Positions 27,179-35,197 of a stretch of 64,000 nucleotides of DNA are shown piece by piece. How positions within the stretch are numbered: the first letter of the stretch is position 1; each line of letters starts with the position of its first letter. A program made the position numbers and the translations under genes. This stretch comes from NCEH01 sp002257205. GTDB taxonomy: Bacteria > Pseudomonadota > Alphaproteobacteria > Rhizobiales > Xanthobacteraceae. The stretch lies in the NCBI RefSeq assembly GCF_043195105.1, contig NZ_JBAFWO010000002.1; one strand, 5' to 3'. Below the pieces are notes generated by a model. That model had not been told where the DNA came from. It ran no database searches and worked only from the letters and a program-made list of their open reading frames with translations.

Positions 27179-27496
27179 ATGCAAACACGCTCGCGCCTGC
27201 GCTCCTTCCTGTTCGCACTGCTGCTCTACACCCTCTCCGGGGGTGTCATCGGCTATTTCGCGTACCATGCCTATAATGGCCAGCACGGCCTGATGGCGAA
27301 GCGCAACTTCCAGGTGGAGATGGCGCAGCTCGAAGGCGAGCTGGCGGCGCTGAAGGCCCAGCGGCGCGCGATCGAGAACAAGGTCTCCCTGCTCCAGGCC
27401 TCGCGGCTCGATCCGGACCTGCTGGATGAAGAGGGACGCCGGCAGCTGGATTTCGTCAATGCGAAGGACCTTGTGCTGCTGAAACCTCGCTCATGA
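27179..27496 (+). CDS. ftsB: Septum formation initiator family protein (FtsB/DivIC)
   Basis: A 105-residue bitopic membrane protein. A short basic cytoplasmic end (MQTRSRLRSF) is followed by one membrane helix (LFALLLYTLSGGVIGYFAYH), then a coiled coil (VEMAQLEGELAALKAQRRAIENKV) and a short extracytoplasmic tail ending DLVLLKPRS. This is the layout of FtsB, which with FtsL and FtsQ carries the divisome activation signal. The start at 27179 has AGGA at 7 nt; an ATG at 27161 is possible. Its place between eno and pdhA is standard in alphaproteobacteria. Its stop codon lies inside a palindrome. Confidence 0.88.
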   Translation: MQTRSRLRSFLFALLLYTLSGGVIGYFAYHAYNGQHGLMAKRNFQVEMAQLEGELAALKAQRRAIENKVSLLQASRLDPDLLDEEGRRQLDFVNAKDLVLLKPRS

Positions 27497-27515
27497 ACTT
27501 GTTACAAGTTCATGA
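27491..27515. promoter_or_regulatory. 11-bp perfect palindrome overlapping the ftsB stop
   Basis: TCATGAACTTG and CAAGTTCATGA flank a central TTA, giving a 25-bp inverted repeat. The ftsB stop codon (27494-27496) is part of the left arm. No T run follows, so a terminator is unlikely. A regulator-binding site for the pdhA operon, 145 bp upstream of its start, is the more likely reading. Confidence 0.5.
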
Positions 27516-27558
27516 CATCAATTAACTGAAATCCAGTTCAACCCAGCAGAGTCAAGCG

Positions 27559-27591
27559 TTTGCAACGTGTTGCGGTGCAGCACGATGCAAA
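27559..27591. promoter_or_regulatory. 15-bp imperfect inverted repeat upstream of pdhA
   Basis: TTTGCAACGTGTTGC and GCAGCACGATGCAAA, separated by 3 bp, agree at 13 of 15 positions as an inverted repeat. The left arm contains a nested perfect palindrome (GCAAC-GT-GTTGC). It lies 66 bp before pdhA, where an operator or activator site would be expected. The factor is unknown. Confidence 0.5.
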
Positions 27592-27657
27592 TGGCGCTTT
27601 GAGTCGTCTCGGAGGTGCGCTAGAGACTCCTCGGTTCCAGCGTGTCCCGAGGATGAG

Positions 27658-28671
27658 ATGGCCGTAAAAAAGGCAGTCGCCCGCACCGAAGCCGCGCCCG
27701 GCGCGATACCGGACTTCAGCAAGGAGCAGGAACTTCACGCGTATCGCGAGATGCTCCTGATCCGCCGCTTCGAGGAAAAGGCCGGCCAGATGTATGGCAT
27801 GGGTCTGATCGGCGGCTTCTGCCACCTCTATATCGGCCAGGAGGCCGTGGTGGTCGGCATGCAGATGGCCATGAAGAAGGGTGATCAGGTGATCACCGGC
27901 TATCGCGACCACGGCCACATGCTGTCCACCGGCATGGAAGCCAAGGGCGTCATGGCCGAGCTCACCGGCCGCCGCGGCGGCTATTCCAAGGGCAAGGGCG
28001 GCTCGATGCATATGTTCAGCATCGAGAAGCAGTTTTTCGGGGGCCACGGCATCGTCGGCGCCCAGGTCTCGCTCGGCACCGGCCTCGCCTTCGCCAATCA
28101 TTACCGCGACAATGGCTCGGTCTCGGTGGTCTATTTCGGCGACGGCGCGGCCAACCAGGGCCAGGTCTATGAGAGCTTCAACATGGCCGAGCTGTGGAAA
28201 CTGCCGGCCGTGTACGTGATCGAGAACAACAAATACGCCATGGGCACGTCGGTCAATCGCGCCTCCGCCCAGACCGACTTCTCCAAGCGCGGCACCTCGT
28301 TCAACATTCCCGGCGAGCAGGTGGACGGCATGGACGTGCGCGCGGTGAAGGCGGCTGCCGAACGGGCGCTCGGCTTCGCCCGCGACGGCAAGGGCCCCTA
28401 TATCCTGGAAATGCAGACCTACCGCTATCGCGGCCACTCCATGTCCGATCCGGCGAAATACCGGTCGAAGGAGGAGGTGCAGAAGATGCGGACCGAGCAC
28501 GATCCCATCGAGCAGGTGCGGGCGCGCCTGCTGGAAAAGGGCCTCGTGAGCGAGGACGAACTGAAGGCGATCGACGGCGAAATCCGCGAGGTCGTCAATG
28601 CGGCCGCCGATTTCGCGACGCACGATCCCGAGCCCGATCCCTCTGAGCTGTACACGGACATCCTGCGCTAA
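27658..28671 (+). CDS. pdhA: Pyruvate dehydrogenase E1 component, alpha subunit
   Basis: E1-alpha of the pyruvate dehydrogenase complex, which with E1-beta decarboxylates pyruvate on ThDP. The 337-residue product has the substrate-channel stretch LLIRRFEEKAGQMYGMGLIG, GGFCHLYIGQEAVVVG, YRDHGHML, the ThDP motif GDGAANQGQVYESFNMAELW...ENNKYAMGT, and the phosphorylation-loop-like YRYRGHSMSDPAKYR. The start ATG has GAGG at 5 nt. It begins a row pdhA, small membrane protein, pdhB, pdhC, DUF465, lpdA. Two palindromes lie in its 160-bp upstream region. Confidence 0.97.
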   Translation: MAVKKAVARTEAAPGAIPDFSKEQELHAYREMLLIRRFEEKAGQMYGMGLIGGFCHLYIGQEAVVVGMQMAMKKGDQVITGYRDHGHMLSTGMEAKGVMAELTGRRGGYSKGKGGSMHMFSIEKQFFGGHGIVGAQVSLGTGLAFANHYRDNGSVSVVYFGDGAANQGQVYESFNMAELWKLPAVYVIENNKYAMGTSVNRASAQTDFSKRGTSFNIPGEQVDGMDVRAVKAAAERALGFARDGKGPYILEMQTYRYRGHSMSDPAKYRSKEEVQKMRTEHDPIEQVRARLLEKGLVSEDELKAIDGEIREVVNAAADFATHDPEPDPSELYTDILR

Positions 28672-28681
28672 GGCGGCGGCC

Positions 28682-29017
28682 ATGGCGATCCCGGCCCTCA
28701 TTCTCCTTCTGGCCTCGCTCGCGGGTGCAGCCGCGAGCTGGGGCGTTGCGATCCGCGAAGGGATGAGGGCCGAGGCCGCCTCCGGCTCGTTGAGCGCGCG
28801 CCGTCAGGCGCTGCTGGTGCTCTGGCCCTTTTCCGCCCGTCTGCGCGAAGGCGCGGCGGGCGATCATGCCCGGCGGGTCGGCAAGGCCCTCATCCTGTTC
28901 ATCGCCTCCCTCACGGTCGCGGCCGCCGCGGCCTCCGCTTATTCCAATCTCACGAGACAGCGCCCCGTTCCGCCCGCCCCCGCGAGCGTGAGCGAGCCCG
29001 CGTCGAGCAAGAGCTGA
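28682..29017 (+). CDS. Small two-helix membrane protein between pdhA and pdhB
   Basis: A 111-residue protein I do not recognise, starting MAIPALILLLASLAGAAAS (first hydrophobic segment), with a second helix around ALILFIASLTVAAAAASAY and a short Pro/Ser tail. The middle (RREAL-type positively charged, ARRQALLVLWPFSARLREG) would be cytoplasmic. It starts 10 bp after pdhA and ends 9 bp before pdhB, so it must be translated in the same operon. Codon use matches its neighbours. The start ATG is in a weak ribosome context (GGCGGC). It may tie the complex to the membrane, but that is inference. Confidence 0.7.
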   Translation: MAIPALILLLASLAGAAASWGVAIREGMRAEAASGSLSARRQALLVLWPFSARLREGAAGDHARRVGKALILFIASLTVAAAAASAYSNLTRQRPVPPAPASVSEPASSKS

Positions 29018-29026
29018 GCAGAAGCC

Positions 29027-30436
29027 ATGCCCATCGATATCCTCATGCCGGCCCTCTCCCCCACCATGGAGAAGGGCAATCTCACCAAATGGCTTAAGAA
29101 AGAGGGCGACAGCGTCAAGTCCGGCGACGTGATCGCCGAGATCGAGACCGATAAGGCCACCATGGAAGTGGAAGCCGTGGACGAGGGCATCCTCGGCAAG
29201 ATCCTGGTGCCCGAGGGCACGCAGGACGTGGCCGTGAACACCCCCATCGCCTCGATCCTGGCCGATGGCGAGGACGCGAACGCGGCTCCGGCTCCGGCCC
29301 AGAAGGCCGCCGAGAGCGCGCCGCCGACGGCCGCTCCGCAGCCGTCCCCCACGGCCGCTGCCGCGCCCGCCCCGCAGGCGGCCGTGCCCTCCGCCGTCGC
29401 CAACCCGCCCCAGGTGAAGAGCCAGCCGGATCCGGAAGTACCGCCCGGCACCGAAATGGTCACCATGACCGTACGCGAGGCCCTGCGCGACGCCATGGCC
29501 GAGGAAATGCGCCGCGACGCCGACGTGTTCGTCATGGGCGAGGAAGTCGCCGAATATCAGGGCGCCTATAAGATCACTCAAGGCCTGCTCCAGGAATTCG
29601 GCGCCAAGCGCGTGGTGGATACCCCCATCACCGAGCACGGCTTCGCCGGCATGGGCGTCGGTGCCGCCATGGCGGGGCTCAAGCCCATCGTGGAATTCAT
29701 GACCTTCAACTTCGCCATGCAGGCGATTGACCAGATCATCAATTCCGCCGCCAAGACGCTTTATATGTCCGGTGGCCAGGTGCATTGCTCCATCGTGTTC
29801 CGCGGCCCGAACGGCGCGGCCGCGCGCGTCGCCGCCCAGCACAGCCAGGATTACACCTCCTGGTACAGCCATATCCCCGGCCTCAAGGTGATCGCGCCCT
29901 ATAGCGCCGCCGATGCCAAGGGCCTGCTGAAGGCGGCGATCCGCGATCCCAATCCCATCATCTTCCTGGAAAACGAAATCCTCTACGGCCATTCCTTCGA
30001 GGTGCCGAAGCTGGATGATTACGTGCTCCCCATCGGCAAGGCGCGCATCGCGCGTGCCGGCAAGGACGTGACCCTGGTGGCCTGGTCTATCGGCATGACC
30101 TATGCGCTGAAGGCGGCCGAGGAATTGGCCAAGCAGGGCATCGAGGCGGAAGTCATCGATTTGCGCACCATCCGCCCCATGGATACCGCGACCATCATCG
30201 AGTCGGTGAAGAAGACCGGCCGTTGCGTGACCATCGAGGAGGGCTGGGCCCAGTCCGGCGTCGGCGCCGAGATTTCCGCCCGCCTGATGGCCGATGCGTT
30301 TGATTATCTCGACGCGCCGGTCCTGCGCGTGACCGGCAAGGATGTGCCCATGCCTTATGCCGCCAATCTCGAAAAGCTCGCTCTGCCGACGGTCGCCGAC
30401 GTGATCGAGGCCGTCCGCGCCGTGACCTATCGCTGA
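29027..30436 (+). CDS. pdhB: Pyruvate dehydrogenase E1 component, beta subunit with N-terminal lipoyl domain
   Basis: E1-beta fused to a lipoyl domain, an alphaproteobacterial arrangement. Residues 1-80 form the lipoyl domain, with the lipoylated Lys in ETDKATMEVEA. An Ala/Pro-rich linker of about 65 residues follows, then the E1-beta body (VREALRDAMAEEMRRDADV, GEEVAEYQGAYKITQGL, TPITEHGFAGMGVGAAM, FRGPNGAAARVAAQHSQ). The whole is 469 residues. The first 70 codons are about 90 percent identical at the DNA level to the start of pdhC. The gene belongs to the pdh operon. Confidence 0.97.
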   Translation: MPIDILMPALSPTMEKGNLTKWLKKEGDSVKSGDVIAEIETDKATMEVEAVDEGILGKILVPEGTQDVAVNTPIASILADGEDANAAPAPAQKAAESAPPTAAPQPSPTAAAAPAPQAAVPSAVANPPQVKSQPDPEVPPGTEMVTMTVREALRDAMAEEMRRDADVFVMGEEVAEYQGAYKITQGLLQEFGAKRVVDTPITEHGFAGMGVGAAMAGLKPIVEFMTFNFAMQAIDQIINSAAKTLYMSGGQVHCSIVFRGPNGAAARVAAQHSQDYTSWYSHIPGLKVIAPYSAADAKGLLKAAIRDPNPIIFLENEILYGHSFEVPKLDDYVLPIGKARIARAGKDVTLVAWSIGMTYALKAAEELAKQGIEAEVIDLRTIRPMDTATIIESVKKTGRCVTIEEGWAQSGVGAEISARLMADAFDYLDAPVLRVTGKDVPMPYAANLEKLALPTVADVIEAVRAVTYR

Positions 30437-30448
30437 GGGGAAGACCAG

Positions 30449-31834
30449 ATGCCCATCGAAATCCTGATGCCGGCCCTGTCTCCCACCATGGAGAAGGGCA
30501 ATCTCGCCAAATGGCTCAAGAAGGAAGGCGACAGCGTCAAGTCCGGCGACGTGATCGCCGAGATCGAGACCGACAAGGCGACCATGGAAGTGGAAGCCGT
30601 CGATGAAGGCGTGATGGCGAAGATCCTGGTGCCCGAGGGCACGCAGGACGTGCCGGTGAACCAGCTCATCGCGGTTCTGGCCGGCGAGGGCGAGGACGCC
30701 AAGGCGGTCGCCTCCGGCGCCGGCGGCGCCAAAGTCCCCGCTGCTCCGGCGGAAGCCTCGCCGCAAAAGCAGGCCGCCATTGCCGAAGACAAGACGCCGC
30801 CGAAGGTTCCCGCCCCCGGCGATGCCGGTGCGATCCAACGCGAAGTGACGCCCCCGGCCGCACCGGCCGCGAACGGCCAAGGTGGACGCGTGTTCGCCTC
30901 GCCGCTGGCCCGTCGCCTCGCCAAGGAAAAGGGCATCGATCTTGCCGCGCTGCCCGGCTCCGGCCCCCATGGCCGTGTCGTCGCGCGCGATGTGGAAGGC
31001 GCGAAGCCCGGCGCTGCGCCGGCCGCCGCTGCCGCTCCTGCGTCCGCGCCGGCCGCAGCGGCTCCCGCTCCTGCGAAGGCCGCTGTCAGCGGGCCGACCG
31101 CCGACCAGGTCAAGGCCATGTTCGAGGCGGGGTCCTTCGAGGAAGTCCAGCTCGACGGCATGCGCAAGACCATCGCCAAGCGGCTGGTGGAGAGCGAGCA
31201 GCTCACCCCCACCTTCTATCTCAGCGTGGATTGCGACCTCGACGATCTGATGAAGCTGCGCGAGACCGTCAATTCCATGGCGTCCAAGGACAAGGACGGC
31301 AAGCCGGTCTACCGTGTTTCCGTCAACGACTTCATCATCAAGGCCATGGCGCTGGCGCTGCAGAAGGTGCCGGCCGCCAATGCGGTGTGGGCCGAGGACC
31401 GGATCCTGCGCATGAAGAATTCCGACGTCGGCGTGGCGGTTGCCATCGACGGCGGGCTTTATGCCCCGGTCATCAAGAAGGCCGAGACCAAGACCTTGTC
31501 CGCCATCTCCAACGAGATGCGCGACCTCGCCGCGCGCGCCCGCACCAAGAAGCTGAAGCCGGAGGAATATTCCGGCGGCTCCACCTCCATCTCCAACCTC
31601 GGCATGATGGGCGTGCGCGATTTCGTGGCGATCATCAACGCCCCGCAATCCTCCATCATCGCCATCGGCGCGTCCGAACAGCGCCCCGTGGTGCGCGGCG
31701 GCGAGATCAAGATCGCCACCCAGATGACTGCTACCCTCACCTGCGATCACCGGGTGATGGACGGGGCGCTGGGCGCCGAGCTGCTGGCCGCGTTCAAGGA
31801 GTTCGTCGAGAAGCCCATGACCATGCTGGTGTGA
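30449..31834 (+). CDS. pdhC: Dihydrolipoamide acetyltransferase (E2) of pyruvate dehydrogenase
   Basis: E2 forms the core of the complex and passes the acetyl group to CoA. The 461-residue protein has one lipoyl domain (Lys in ETDKATMEVEA, near 43), a linker, and the peripheral-subunit-binding domain ASPLARRLAKEKGIDLAALP. A second Ala/Pro linker leads to the catalytic domain with VSVNDFIIKAMALAL, SNLGMMGVRDFVAIIN and the active-site DHRVMDGALGAE. It follows pdhB by 12 bp. The last 14 bases, including the stop codon, are duplicated in tandem just downstream. Confidence 0.97.
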   Translation: MPIEILMPALSPTMEKGNLAKWLKKEGDSVKSGDVIAEIETDKATMEVEAVDEGVMAKILVPEGTQDVPVNQLIAVLAGEGEDAKAVASGAGGAKVPAAPAEASPQKQAAIAEDKTPPKVPAPGDAGAIQREVTPPAAPAANGQGGRVFASPLARRLAKEKGIDLAALPGSGPHGRVVARDVEGAKPGAAPAAAAAPASAPAAAAPAPAKAAVSGPTADQVKAMFEAGSFEEVQLDGMRKTIAKRLVESEQLTPTFYLSVDCDLDDLMKLRETVNSMASKDKDGKPVYRVSVNDFIIKAMALALQKVPAANAVWAEDRILRMKNSDVGVAVAIDGGLYAPVIKKAETKTLSAISNEMRDLAARARTKKLKPEEYSGGSTSISNLGMMGVRDFVAIINAPQSSIIAIGASEQRPVVRGGEIKIATQMTATLTCDHRVMDGALGAELLAAFKEFVEKPMTMLV

Positions 31835-31849
31835 TCCATGCTGGTGTGA
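31821..31849 (+). repeat. Tandem duplication at the pdhC 3-prime end
   Basis: ccatgctggtgtga occurs twice with a 15-bp period; the first copy encodes the end of PdhC (Met-Leu-Val-stop) and the second lies in the gap that follows. It looks like a recent slip duplication. No effect on the protein is expected. Confidence 0.85.
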
Positions 31850-31977
31850 GGAGCGCGGCGGAAGCCGGCCGGAAGGCCGGTTTCCTGTGCGGCAGATCAA
31901 AGGTCGCACGGCGGCTTCGGTGTAGCAGGGCCCATGCGGCGCGCATGCCGCCGCGTCCAAGGTAGAACGAGGCACTC

Positions 31978-32214
31978 ATGTCCCACACGCCCCACCAATT
32001 GGCCGCCGACTTCCCCGAATATGCCGGCAAGCTCCACGAGCTGCGCCAGAGCGACCCGCACTTCGCCCATCTGGTTGCCGAGTACGACAAGGTGAACGAG
32101 GTGGTCCACAAGGCCGAGAGCGATCTTGAGCCCATGGACGACCTTGCGCTCGACACCGTGCGCAAGGAGCGCGTGCGGCTGAAGGATGAAATCTACGCTT
32201 ATCTGACCCGCTGA
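31978..32214 (+). CDS. YdcH family protein (DUF465)
   Basis: A 78-residue all-helical protein. Typical family features are MSHTPHQLAADFPEYAGKL, LRQSDPHFAHLVAEYDKVNE and the C-terminal ALDTVRKERVRLKDEIYAYL. DUF465 members are small coiled-coil proteins of unknown function. It lies between pdhC and lpdA, 143 bp after pdhC. A start at 31978 has no strong ribosome site (AGAACGAGG lies about 6-10 nt upstream, which may serve). Confidence 0.85.
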   Translation: MSHTPHQLAADFPEYAGKLHELRQSDPHFAHLVAEYDKVNEVVHKAESDLEPMDDLALDTVRKERVRLKDEIYAYLTR

Positions 32215-32374
32215 CGGCTGGGGTCCGGCGCTGGTGCGTCGGACCCGGCCCGCCGGCCCTGTCGCCTGCCGAGGCCTTTCGCCGGCGCGCGCGGGGCGGG
32301 CACGGCCCCATTCCCACCCGGTCCCTTCTGCCGATGCGGTGCGTCCGGCGGCCCAGGAGGGGAAGGAGAGATCC

Positions 32375-33793
32375 ATGGCTGAGACCAATTTCGACATCAT
32401 CGTCATCGGCGGCGGCCCGGGCGGCTATGTGGCCGCCATCCGCGCGGCCCAGCTCGGCTTCAAGACCGCGGTGGTGGAAAAGAGCCATCTCGGCGGCATC
32501 TGCCTGAACTGGGGCTGCATCCCCACCAAGGCGTTGCTGCGCTCGGCCGAAGTGTTCCATTATATGGAGCACGCCAAGGATTACGGCCTCTCCGCCGAGA
32601 AGGTGGGCTTCGATATCGGCGCGGTGGTGAAGCGCTCGCGCGGCGTTGCCAGCCAGCTCTCCACCGGCGTCGGCTTCCTGCTGAAGAAGAACAAGGTGGA
32701 CGTGATCTGGGGCAAGGCGACCCTTTCCGCCCCCGGAAAGCTGAAGGTGGAAGCGGCCGAGAATGCGCCCAAGGGCGCGCTCGGCGGCGGCGACTACACC
32801 GCCAAGCACATCATCGTCGCCACCGGCGCCCGCCCGCGCGCCCTGCCGGGCCTGGAGCCCGACAAGAAGCTGATCTGGACCTATTTCGAAGCCATGGTGC
32901 CGGACATCATGCCCAAGTCCCTGCTGGTCATGGGCTCGGGCGCCATCGGCATCGAGTTCGCGTCCTTCTACAAGACCATGGGCGCCGACGTGACGGTGGT
33001 CGAGGTGCTGCCGCAGATCCTCCCCGTGGAGGATGAGGAGATTGCTGCCCATGTGCGCAAGCGCCTGGAAAAGCAGGGCATGAAGATCCTCACCGGCGCC
33101 AAGGTCAGCGGCGTCACCAAGCATGGCGAGAATCTCACCGTCCATGTGGAGGACAACAAGGGCGCCAAGCACGATTTCGCGGTGGACCGGATGATCTCCG
33201 CCGTCGGCGTGGTCGGCAATGTGGACAGCCTGGGCCTCGAAGCGGTCGGCGTGAAGATCGAGCGCGGCATCGTCGTGACCGATGGCTATGGCCGCACCAA
33301 TGTGCCCGGCATCTATGCCATCGGCGATGTCGCCGGCGCGCCCATGCTGGCCCACAAGGCCGAGCATGAGGGCGTGATCTGCGTGGAGACCATCAAGGGG
33401 CTTCACACCCACCCCATCGACAAGAACAAGATCCCCGGCTGCACCTATTGCAACCCGCAGGTCGCCTCCATCGGCCTCACCGAGAAGAAGGCCAAGGAGC
33501 AGGGCCGCGACGTCCGCATCGGCCGCTTCCCCTTCATCGGCAACGGCAAGGCGATCGCGCTCGGCGAGCCCGAGGGCCTGGTGAAAACCATCTTCGACAA
33601 GAAGACCGGCGAATTGCTGGGCGCCCATCTCGTGGGCGCGGAAGTCACCGAGCTGATCCAGGGCTTCATGATCGCCATGAATCTCGAGACCACCGAGGAA
33701 GAGCTGATCCACGCCATCTTCCCGCATCCGACGCTTTCGGAAACCATGCACGAGAGCGTGCTGGACGCGTACGGCCGCGTTATCCATATGTGA
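32375..33793 (+). CDS. lpdA: Dihydrolipoyl dehydrogenase (E3)
   Basis: E3 reoxidises dihydrolipoyl groups with NAD+, serving pyruvate dehydrogenase here. The 472-residue flavoprotein has an FAD site (IVIGGGPGGYVAAIRAAQL), the redox-active pair in GGICLNWGCIPTKALL, an NAD site (LVMGSGAIGIEFASFYKTMG), the second FAD stretch YAIGDVAGAPMLAHKAEHEG, and the C-terminal His-Glu pair in HPTLSE. GGAAGGAGAG precedes the ATG. An upstream in-frame extension to 32234 has no support. It closes the pdh operon. Confidence 0.97.
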   Translation: MAETNFDIIVIGGGPGGYVAAIRAAQLGFKTAVVEKSHLGGICLNWGCIPTKALLRSAEVFHYMEHAKDYGLSAEKVGFDIGAVVKRSRGVASQLSTGVGFLLKKNKVDVIWGKATLSAPGKLKVEAAENAPKGALGGGDYTAKHIIVATGARPRALPGLEPDKKLIWTYFEAMVPDIMPKSLLVMGSGAIGIEFASFYKTMGADVTVVEVLPQILPVEDEEIAAHVRKRLEKQGMKILTGAKVSGVTKHGENLTVHVEDNKGAKHDFAVDRMISAVGVVGNVDSLGLEAVGVKIERGIVVTDGYGRTNVPGIYAIGDVAGAPMLAHKAEHEGVICVETIKGLHTHPIDKNKIPGCTYCNPQVASIGLTEKKAKEQGRDVRIGRFPFIGNGKAIALGEPEGLVKTIFDKKTGELLGAHLVGAEVTELIQGFMIAMNLETTEEELIHAIFPHPTLSETMHESVLDAYGRVIHM

Positions 33794-33835
33794 GGGGCGC
33801 GCGGCGCGGGCCGGGCGGAACCTGGGGGCTGATCC

Positions 33836-34114
33836 ATGAATGGCGAGACCTATGCGGCGTTGAGCCAGCCCGGCGTCGGCTTGTTCACCATGATCCTCAT
33901 CGGCCTGATCGCCGGCTGGATCGCGGAGCGGATCACCGCGAGCGACCACGGGCTGCTGACGAACCTCGTGTTCGGCCTGATTGGGGCGTTCGTCGGCGGC
34001 AAGCTGGCGGAATGGGCGGACGTGCCGGTCTATGGCTTCTTCCGCACGCTCATCGCCGCCGTGGTTGGTGCCATCATCGTGCTGTGGGTGTGGCGCCGCA
34101 TCCGCGCGCGCTAA
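33836..34114 (+). CDS. GlsB/YeaQ/YmgE family membrane protein
   Basis: A 92-residue protein with three hydrophobic segments: MILIGLIAGWIAERITA, LVFGLIGAFVGGKLAEW and TLIAAVVGAIIVLWVWRRI. This pattern of Gly-rich helices fits the GlsB/YeaQ/YmgE family (old name transglycosylase-associated protein), often linked to general stress. It lies 42 bp after lpdA and could be read through from the pdh operon, but a stress promoter may also exist. Function unproven. Confidence 0.88.
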   Translation: MNGETYAALSQPGVGLFTMILIGLIAGWIAERITASDHGLLTNLVFGLIGAFVGGKLAEWADVPVYGFFRTLIAAVVGAIIVLWVWRRIRAR

Positions 34115-34239
34115 AGGCCCTTGGCCGGTCCGGCGCTGCCGGCAGGTCAGCACTGCATCGCGCCGGCTCGACGCTGGCGCGATGGGAGACTACATTTTGA
34201 AGCGAATGCTTTTATCGCGCGCGAAAGTCGCCTGAAGAT

Positions 34240-35193
34240 ATGGTCACGCTCGTCAATACCCTGAACCGGCCGCGCCATCCGGAAAAGGCGCATCGCCCGG
34301 AAAGCGAGATCCTGCGCAAGCCGGAATGGATCCGCGTGAAGGCGCCGGGCTCCGCCGGCTGGTCCAAGACGGCGGACATCGTGCGCGCCAACGGCCTGCA
34401 CACGGTGTGCGAGGAAGCGGGCTGCCCGAACATTGGCGAGTGCTGGGAAAAGAAGCACGCCACTTTCATGATCATGGGCGACACGTGCACCCGCGCCTGC
34501 GCCTTCTGCAATGTGCGCACCGGCCTGCCGCAGGCGTTGGACCTCGACGAGCCGCAGAAGGTGGGCGAGGCGGTGGCCAAGCTCGGCCTCTCTCACGTGG
34601 TCATCACCTCGGTGGACCGGGACGATCTGGCGGACGGCGGTGCCGAACATTTCGCCCGCACCATCCGCGCCATCCGTGCCGGGAGCCCCGGCACCACCAT
34701 CGAGATTCTCACCCCGGATTTCCTGCGCAAGCCCGGCGCCATCGAAGTGGTGGTCGAGGCAAAGCCCGATGTCTTCAACCATAATCTGGAAACTGTGCCG
34801 GCGAAGTATCTCACCGTGCGGCCCGGCGCGCGCTATTTTCACTCGCTGCGGTTGCTACAGCAGGTGAAGGAGCTGGACCCTTCCATCTTCACCAAGTCGG
34901 GCATCATGGTGGGGCTCGGCGAGGAGCGGAACGAAGTGCTCCAGCTCATGGACGACCTGCGCTCGGCCGAGGTGGATTTCATCACCATCGGCCAATATCT
35001 CCAGCCCACGCGCAAGCACCACAAGGTGGAGCGCTTCGTGACGCCGGACGAATTCTCCGCCTTCGAGACGGTGGCCTATGCCAAGGGCTTCCTGATGGTG
35101 TCGTCGAGCCCGCTGACGCGCTCTTCGCACCATGCGGGCGACGATTTCGCACGCCTGCGCAGCGCCCGCGAGGCAAAGCTCGGTCGGGTGTGA
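34240..35193 (+). CDS. lipA: Lipoyl synthase
   Basis: LipA inserts two sulfurs into protein-bound octanoyl groups by radical SAM chemistry. The 317-residue product has both iron-sulfur sites: the auxiliary cluster cysteines in VCEEAGCPNIGECW, and the radical-SAM CxxxCxxC in CTRACAFC. SVDRDDLADGG, VFNHNLETV and SGIMVGLGE follow, and the C-terminal SSPLTRSSHHAGDDF contains the Ser ligand of the auxiliary cluster. It lies close to the lipoyl-bearing PDH components it modifies. The RatA-like gene follows after 4 bp. Confidence 0.97.
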   Translation: MVTLVNTLNRPRHPEKAHRPESEILRKPEWIRVKAPGSAGWSKTADIVRANGLHTVCEEAGCPNIGECWEKKHATFMIMGDTCTRACAFCNVRTGLPQALDLDEPQKVGEAVAKLGLSHVVITSVDRDDLADGGAEHFARTIRAIRAGSPGTTIEILTPDFLRKPGAIEVVVEAKPDVFNHNLETVPAKYLTVRPGARYFHSLRLLQQVKELDPSIFTKSGIMVGLGEERNEVLQLMDDLRSAEVDFITIGQYLQPTRKHHKVERFVTPDEFSAFETVAYAKGFLMVSSSPLTRSSHHAGDDFARLRSAREAKLGRV

Positions 35194-35197
35194 GGGC

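Noticed and set aside
28595..31975. A 1,126-codon antisense ORF over the pyruvate dehydrogenase genes
   Set aside because: Same shadow effect of GC-rich third positions; the plus-strand genes have complete enzyme motifs.
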